Position numbers and translations under genes: made by a program. This document shows, piece after piece, positions 34,645-38,030 of a stretch of DNA of 38,030 nt. The stretch is taken from assembly GCA_035686305.1 (NCBI GenBank), contig DASRZP010000106.1:1-38030 (forward strand), written 5' to 3'. The notes under the pieces are model-generated. The model saw nothing but the letters and a program-made list of their open reading frames with translations, was not told the DNA's origin and did no database searches. Source of the stretch: Thermodesulfovibrionales bacterium. GTDB taxonomy: Bacteria > Nitrospirota > Thermodesulfovibrionia > Thermodesulfovibrionales > UBA9159. The first letter of the stretch is position 1, and every line of letters begins with the position of its first letter.

Positions 34645-35195
34645 CGCAGGCCTCCGATGGAGAAGACTGAAGAATCTCTCGCTATCTTGAATTCCTTCTC
34701 CGGGACAAAAAAGAGAAGGTATCCGATAACGGGAGGCAGGGACCTCAGACGGGATTCAACGGTAACCCTCACGAAATAATTGGAAGGCTCAAGTTCCCTT
34801 ACATGGACGAGGGGGAGATCTTTGATGGCGAGCGTCCAAGCCAGCATCGAATCGAGGTCTTTGAATCTCCTCTTCACGAGGGTTGTGCCGTCAGAGGCCG
34901 CAGCAGTATATTCCTTTTTCACAGGATCAACCCTGAGGGTCTTCTGGATCTTCCTGCCTGCGATGAATTCGTCAGGCCAGGCGTTCCATACCCGGTAAAG
35001 GTCAAGATAGAAGGTTAGTTCCTTTGATATGCCGTTCTTCACGTCGGCAAGGTTTTTTTCATCGAGGATCAGCGAGGTTGAGACGCAAACTTCATCGTTT
35101 GTCAGCTCGACCTCGGGAGCCACGATCTCCACTCCATGTGCGGCAAGGGGAAGGGCAATGAGGAAAAGGAGAAAGAGGGCGCAGATCTTTGTCAT
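34641..35195 (-). CDS. DUF4390-type secreted protein
   Basis: This 184-residue protein has a clear signal peptide (MTKICALFLLFLIALPLAAHG, cleavage near 20-22). The remainder is soluble, beta-rich in character and resembles DUF4390 proteins found next to NtrY/NtrX-type kinases. The motif 'TFYLDLYRVWNAWPDE' and the C-terminal 'VIGYLLFFVPEKEF' are typical. It is the first gene of the operon with ntrY and ntrX, overlapping ntrY by 4 bp. It may be an accessory to the kinase's periplasmic sensing (inference). No enzymatic motif is visible. Confidence 0.75.
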   Translation of the reverse strand: MTKICALFLLFLIALPLAAHGVEIVAPEVELTNDEVCVSTSLILDEKNLADVKNGISKELTFYLDLYRVWNAWPDEFIAGRKIQKTLRVDPVKKEYTAAASDGTTLVKRRFKDLDSMLAWTLAIKDLPLVHVRELEPSNYFVRVTVESRLRSLPPVIGYLLFFVPEKEFKIARDSSVFSIGGLR

Positions 35196-35230
35196 CTAAG
35201 GCGTGTAATCTCCGAAAAAAGTTTTTTATC

Positions 35231-35252
35231 ATTATATCACAGATGGTATAAT
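35231..35252. promoter_or_regulatory. Divergent pair of extended -10 promoters
   Basis: The minus strand reads TGATATAAT (35239-35231), facing the DUF4390-ntrYX operon. The plus strand has TGGTATAAT (35244-35252), facing the gene at 35351. Both have a perfect TATAAT and the TGn extension, with no strong -35. Their closeness would make simultaneous use difficult. Confidence 0.45.
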
Positions 35253-35350
35253 AGGGCGGTTTATTACGACAAAAAACCTTGGCAGAAACAGGGTATGTCT
35301 TTGCCGGAATACCCTCTCAATCATGATATCCTTTGAAGGAGGAGGGTTTA

Positions 35351-35833
35351 ATGGAACTCAAGGCAATAGGAGTAACCATCCCTGAAGGGTGCAATATCAT
35401 TCTCGGCCAGACCCACTTTATCAAGACTGCCGAGGACCTCTACGAGATCCTTGCCACAACCGTGCCCCAGGCAAAGTTTGGCATTGCCTTTACCGAGGCC
35501 TCGGGCCCCTGCCTCATAAGGGCAGAGGCAAATGACGAGGAACTGGGAGGCCTGTGCGTGAGGATCCTGCAGGACATAGGAGCCGGACATGTATTTTGCA
35601 TATTCCTGAAGGGTGCCTTCCCCATAGCCGTCCTGAATGCGATAAAGAACTGTCCTGAAGTCTGCGGGATCTATTGCGCGACGGCGAATCCCTTGGAGGT
35701 GATCGTCGCCTCGACGAAACAGGGGATGGGCATTATCGGCGTTGTTGATGGATTTCCGCCAAAGGGGCTGGAAGGAGAAGGTGATAGGAAACAGCGGCAA
35801 GGGTTTCTCAGGAAGATCGGTTATAAACTCTAG
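35351..35833 (+). CDS. Adenosine-specific kinase family protein (DUF355)
   Basis: This 160-residue small soluble protein matches the 'adenosine-specific kinase' family: '[20 protein letters not shown]', '[21 protein letters not shown]', '[20 protein letters not shown]', '[14 protein letters not shown]' and '[13 protein letters not shown]'. The family name rests on structure-based naming, and its reaction in cells is poorly established. The ATG at 35351 has GGAGGAGGG at good spacing; an earlier in-frame start at 35333 was rejected. It is followed 13 bp later by hisI. Confidence 0.85.
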   Translation: MELKAIGVTIPEGCNIILGQTHFIKTAEDLYEILATTVPQAKFGIAFTEASGPCLIRAEANDEELGGLCVRILQDIGAGHVFCIFLKGAFPIAVLNAIKNCPEVCGIYCATANPLEVIVASTKQGMGIIGVVDGFPPKGLEGEGDRKQRQGFLRKIGYKL

Positions 35834-35846
35834 CGCGGGAGGCGAG

Positions 35847-36194
35847 ATGATACCTGAATTGAAATATGATGATAAGGGTCTTATTCCTGCGATCATCCAG
35901 GACAGTGAAAAGGGCGATGTCCTCATGATGGCCTATATGAATGAGACATCTCTGAAGATGACGCTCGATACCGGATATACCCATTTCTGGTCCCGGTCAC
36001 GCCAAAAGTATTGGAAGAAGGGCGAGACATCGGGCCATGTCCAGGAAGTGAAGGAGGTTTTCTATGATTGTGACGCCGATACCCTTTTGATTAAGGTCAG
36101 GCAGCATGGGGCCGGGGCCTGCCACACTGGCAACAGGACCTGCTTCTACCGTCGGATACCACTGCCGCTGAGAAAGGCGCTCGTCGGTGAGTGA
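35847..36194 (+). CDS. hisI: Phosphoribosyl-AMP cyclohydrolase HisI
   Basis: This 115-residue Zn/Mg-dependent enzyme opens the adenine ring of PR-AMP in histidine synthesis. It has the monofunctional form without HisE. Catalytic signatures are complete: 'DVLMMAYMN', '[20 protein letters not shown]', 'DCDADTLL' and '[11 protein letters not shown]'. GGGAGGCG lies before the ATG at 35847. It overlaps the HIT gene by 8 bp. Confidence 0.96.
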   Translation: MIPELKYDDKGLIPAIIQDSEKGDVLMMAYMNETSLKMTLDTGYTHFWSRSRQKYWKKGETSGHVQEVKEVFYDCDADTLLIKVRQHGAGACHTGNRTCFYRRIPLPLRKALVGE

Positions 36195-36531
36195 CTGTAT
36201 ATTCTGCAAAATCATCAGTCGGAAAATACCGGCAAGGATCGTCCGCGAAGACGACAGCATCCTGGCCTTCGAGGACATCAATCCACAGGCGCCGATGCAT
36301 GTGCTCGTGATCCCCAAGAAACACATCGCAACAACCCTGGAGATCGGGGAGGGGGACCACGTTCTTATCGGCAGTCTCTTCAAGACCGCTAATGAGATCG
36401 CCCGGGAGAGGGGCTTAGCCGAACGGGGCTTCAGGCTCGTGATGAACACAAACCCCGAATCAGGGCAGACAGTCTACCATATCCATCTCCACCTCCTTGG
36501 CGGAAGGCATATGCACTGGCCGCCGGGATAA
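36187..36531 (+). CDS. HIT-family (HINT-like) nucleotide hydrolase
   Basis: This 114-residue protein has an N-terminal '[13 protein letters not shown]' with a zinc-binding CxxC, '[13 protein letters not shown]' and the catalytic triad motif 'HIHLHLLGG' near residues 98-106. It is probably a purine nucleoside phosphoramidase or related enzyme. It starts with GTG inside the hisI 3' end (8-bp overlap), giving the normal family N-terminus. The pairing of hisI and a HIT gene may be for co-expression only. Confidence 0.93.
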   Translation: MSDCIFCKIISRKIPARIVREDDSILAFEDINPQAPMHVLVIPKKHIATTLEIGEGDHVLIGSLFKTANEIARERGLAERGFRLVMNTNPESGQTVYHIHLHLLGGRHMHWPPG

Positions 36532-36593
36532 GGGAAAGGCATCGGACAGATCCCCTTCTGTGAAGGTCTCTTCGACGGGTAATGCTAGAGGAT

Positions 36594-36622
36594 TTGACAA
36601 GAGACAGATTCCGCGGTAGTTT
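36594..36622 (+). promoter_or_regulatory. Candidate promoter of sodC
   Basis: TTGACA (36594-36599), a 17-bp spacer and TAGTTT (36617-36622) are present. The -35 is perfect and the -10 fair. It would give a leader of about 130 nt that includes the hairpins at 36689-36729. Confidence 0.5.
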
Positions 36623-36688
36623 TTAAATAGGAATGATTCCCTCTGAGTGAAGCATCAAGGCGGCATAGAATAATAGTCACGGTACCGG

Positions 36689-36729
36689 GGGGCACGGATG
36701 CCCCGGAGAGACCGGCCGGCATTCCGGCC
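36689..36729 (+). other. Two GC-rich hairpins in the sodC leader
   Basis: GGGGCA/TGCCCC with a CGGA loop (36689-36704) is followed 9 bp later by GGCCGG/CCGGCC with a CATT loop (36714-36729). They lie about 30 bp before the sodC start and upstream of its ribosome-binding site. No U run follows. Both may affect message stability or translation. The shape matches no riboswitch recognised here. Confidence 0.45.
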
Positions 36730-36757
36730 CGGGAACATAAAACCAAGGGAGGAGACT

Positions 36758-37282
36758 ATGTGGAGAACTTCATTAGGTGTGGCAGCATCCGTTTTGTTGC
36801 TTTCCAGTCTTGTCTTTGCTGAAGAGGTAGTCGTCAAGATTAACCTGGTGAACGAACAGGGAGTGGGTAAGGAAATCGGTACTATTACAGCGTCAGACAG
36901 CAAGTATGGCATGATACTCACTCCGCAGTTGAGCGATCTGACGCCTGGACTGCACGGCTTCCATGTCCATGAAAAGCCTGATTGCTCCCATGCCATGAAG
37001 GACGGGAAAGCAGTCCCTGCCCTTGCAGCAGGCGGCCACTATGACCCTGCAAAAACGGGCAAGCATGAGGGACCTTATGGCAATGGACATCTCGGTGATC
37101 TGCCTCCTCTCTATGTCGCTGCTGATGGGAAGGCAACGCTTCCTGTTCTTGCACCCCGGTTAAAGGTGGCGGACATCAGGGGCAGATCGCTGATGATCCA
37201 TGCCGGGGAAGACAACTATTCCGATATGCCAGCACCCCTTGGCGGCGGCGGCGCCAGGGCAGCATGCGGTGTGGTTAAGTAA
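36758..37282 (+). CDS. sodC: Secreted Cu/Zn superoxide dismutase
   Basis: This 174-residue protein has a signal peptide (about 1-21, cleavage after VFA). The mature SodC fold has Cu ligands H69, H71 ('HGFHVHEK'), H94 and H148, Zn ligands H94, H103, H111 and D114, and a disulfide pair C76-C170. It would remove superoxide in the periplasm. An in-frame ATG at 36698 falls in the leader hairpins; the ATG at 36758 has GGGAGGAG and starts the signal peptide, so it was chosen. It is monocistronic, and its presence implies at least occasional exposure to oxygen. Confidence 0.95.
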   Translation: MWRTSLGVAASVLLLSSLVFAEEVVVKINLVNEQGVGKEIGTITASDSKYGMILTPQLSDLTPGLHGFHVHEKPDCSHAMKDGKAVPALAAGGHYDPAKTGKHEGPYGNGHLGDLPPLYVAADGKATLPVLAPRLKVADIRGRSLMIHAGEDNYSDMPAPLGGGGARAACGVVK

Positions 37283-37299
37283 GATGATTCACGGAAGGG

Positions 37300-37323
37300 C
37301 TTCCCTCCCCTATAGGGAGGAAG
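37300..37323 (+). terminator. Weak hairpin after sodC
   Basis: CTTCCCTCCC pairs with GGGAGGAAG around a CTATA loop, with one bulged base, 17 bp after the sodC stop. No T run follows, so intrinsic termination is doubtful. Confidence 0.35.
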
Positions 37324-37358
37324 CAGCCAAACGATGCCTGAGATGAAAGGGAAATCCC

Positions 37359-37655
37359 TCACTCCCGCGCCTCAGAGGTGCAGGTTGCTGATACCTGCAC
37401 CTCTTCAAAGAAATCAGCAATACCCTGCCATAGCATGGAAGAGATATTTCGCGATTGTCTATTGCATACAACCATGTGAGGGAGAAAAAATCCGCTGAGC
37501 CATTTTGTCGAAGGGTATTTTGCTGTTGCCAGAAGAAACGGATCGAACACCGAATAGAAGAACCCGGCAAAGGGGCTTATCATTATCATGATCTCAAGCC
37601 CGATGATAAAGTACAACACTATGGCGCTATTGGCAAGCGCTTTGGTCTTGTTCAT
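37359..37655 (-). pseudogene. Truncated membrane protein (probable methyltransferase-like N-terminus)
   Basis: From the ATG at 37655, which has a GGACGGAGG site, the frame encodes 98 residues. The first 60 or so are membrane-like ('SAIVLYFIIGLEIMIMISPF', 'WLSGFFLPHMVV') and resemble the start of small integral-membrane methyltransferase-like proteins. After that the sequence changes character ('CNRQSRNISS...') and runs through a perfect hairpin to a stop. The conserved C-terminal half expected for such proteins is missing, so the gene is probably cut by a rearrangement. The family guess is from memory and could be wrong; the truncation call depends on it. Confidence 0.45.
37374..37404. repeat. 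Perfect 12-bp hairpin
   Basis: AGAGGTGCAGGT (37374-37385) and its exact inverse (37393-37404) flank a 7-base loop. It lies in the 3' end of the truncated ORF between sodC and the transposase fragment. It could be a REP-like unit or part of a mobile-element end; T runs are lacking on both sides. Confidence 0.6.
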
Positions 37656-37820
37656 AAAGCCTCCGTCCTTAATGTGTTCATTACAGAGAAAGAAACACTT
37701 CCCGTCCTTGCTGAATTCTCCGTGATGACCGAGACCATGTTCTCCTGCTTCGAGAGGAATGGGGATATCCTTGATGACCCTGTCGGTTTCGCTGTCGATC
37801 ACCTGATGGATGTCCTCCGC
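37656..37820 (-). pseudogene. Remnant of a YVTN-type beta-propeller gene
   Basis: In the same frame, directly before the membrane-protein ATG, about 54 residues read like one blade of a YncE/YVTN beta-propeller: 'VIDSETDRVIKDIPIPLEAG' then 'HHGEFSKDGKCFFLCNE'. No start codon of its own kind is present, and the upstream part is cut off at the IS630-type sequence, so this is a broken fragment. Confidence 0.4.
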
Positions 37821-37890
37821 CCTTTGTTGTTTCGTTCGCTGCGTAAAGGAGCTTTCCATCTCTCGATGGATGGAGGTAATGATTTGATCC

Positions 37891-38030
37891 CTAGTGTCCT
37901 GTGTCATTAATAATTGACATAAGTCGTTTTAATTTCTTGAAGATAGAATCAGCGGTAGCGGTCCAAATAAAGGGTGCAGCCTTTTCATTGTAATGGTCCA
38001 CGAAGGTTTGAATATTACGGATCAGCTCTT
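37891..38030 (-). mobile_element. IS630-type transposase, C-terminal end (5' part outside window)
   Basis: The minus strand from 38028 to the TAG at 37891-37893 encodes 'ELIRNIQTFVDHYNEKAAPF' then 'WTATADSIFKKLKRL' and ends 'IINDTGH'. This is the typical C-terminus of IS630-family DDE transposases (pattern 'F.WTATADSI...GTGH'). The right end of the element should lie just after the stop. The neighbouring gene fragments fit an insertion or rearrangement here. Confidence 0.8.

Noticed and set aside
36660-36757. A known riboswitch (for example cyclic-di-GMP type) in the sodC leader
   Set aside because: The hairpins do not carry the conserved joining sequences of any riboswitch class I recognise.
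37455-37910. Plus-strand open frame of 151 codons
   Set aside because: The amino-acid composition is random-looking, and the minus strand of the same stretch shows recognisable beta-propeller and membrane segments.

Overview
The window reads as a chromosome segment of a Gram-negative, respiratory, probably anaerobic or microaerophilic bacterium. The best guess is a Nitrospirota or 'deltaproteobacterial' lineage. The basis is a full H+-pumping complex I operon, NtrY/NtrX and other sigma-54 activators, a haem-c-type sensor kinase, a CIRCE-controlled groESL operon and a secreted Cu/Zn superoxide dismutase. No rRNA, tRNA or CRISPR array was seen, so the taxonomy is inference only.

Layout. (1) 1-3666, minus: part of a type I restriction system, hsdR then hsdS, with hsdS running off the left edge. 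(2) 3891-5976, minus: groES-groEL with a sigma-70-like promoter, a perfect CIRCE operator and a strong terminator. (3) 6063-7639, minus: a zinc-ribbon/degenerate-receiver protein and a rhomboid protease. (4) 7691-13494, minus: a soluble diaphorase module of four genes, namely a receiver-NuoE fusion, a thioredoxin-like [2Fe-2S] protein, a HydB/HndC-type NuoF and a NuoG-like protein. A good sigma-54 promoter sequence lies upstream. (5) 13998-20027, minus: a dense signalling cassette. It holds a membrane sensor kinase with two possible haem c sites, DRTGG, RsbW-like ATPase, DRTGG, PHP and a second HATPase (several overlapping by a few bases), then a lone receiver and an NtrC-type sigma-54 activator. 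(6) 20108-30985, plus: nuoABCD-[cNMP-binding protein]-nuoHIJKLMN. This is the membrane and connecting part of complex I without nuoE, F or G, transcribed divergently from blocks 4-5. (7) 31242-35195, minus: a DUF4390 protein, ntrY and ntrX. (8) 35351-37282, plus: adenosine-specific kinase family protein, hisI, a HIT protein and sodC. (9) 37359-38030, minus: decayed gene fragments beside the 3' end of an IS630-type transposase.

How the parts may work together (inference): the NADH-handling subunits missing from the nuo operon are supplied by, or replaced by, the divergent module 4. Its NuoE subunit carries a phosphorylatable receiver, and its neighbours look like a redox-sensing phosphorelay plus a sigma-54 activator. 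The layout suggests that NADH/quinone electron flow is controlled both at transcription, through the sigma-54 site at 13638-13653, and possibly directly on the enzyme, through the receiver fused to NuoE.

The two observations most worth checking are the receiver-NuoE fusion with its signalling cassette, and an in-frame TGA in nuoB. The TGA sits exactly where the first of the two adjacent cysteines of Fe-S cluster N2 should be. It could be selenocysteine, a sequencing error or a true disabling mutation.
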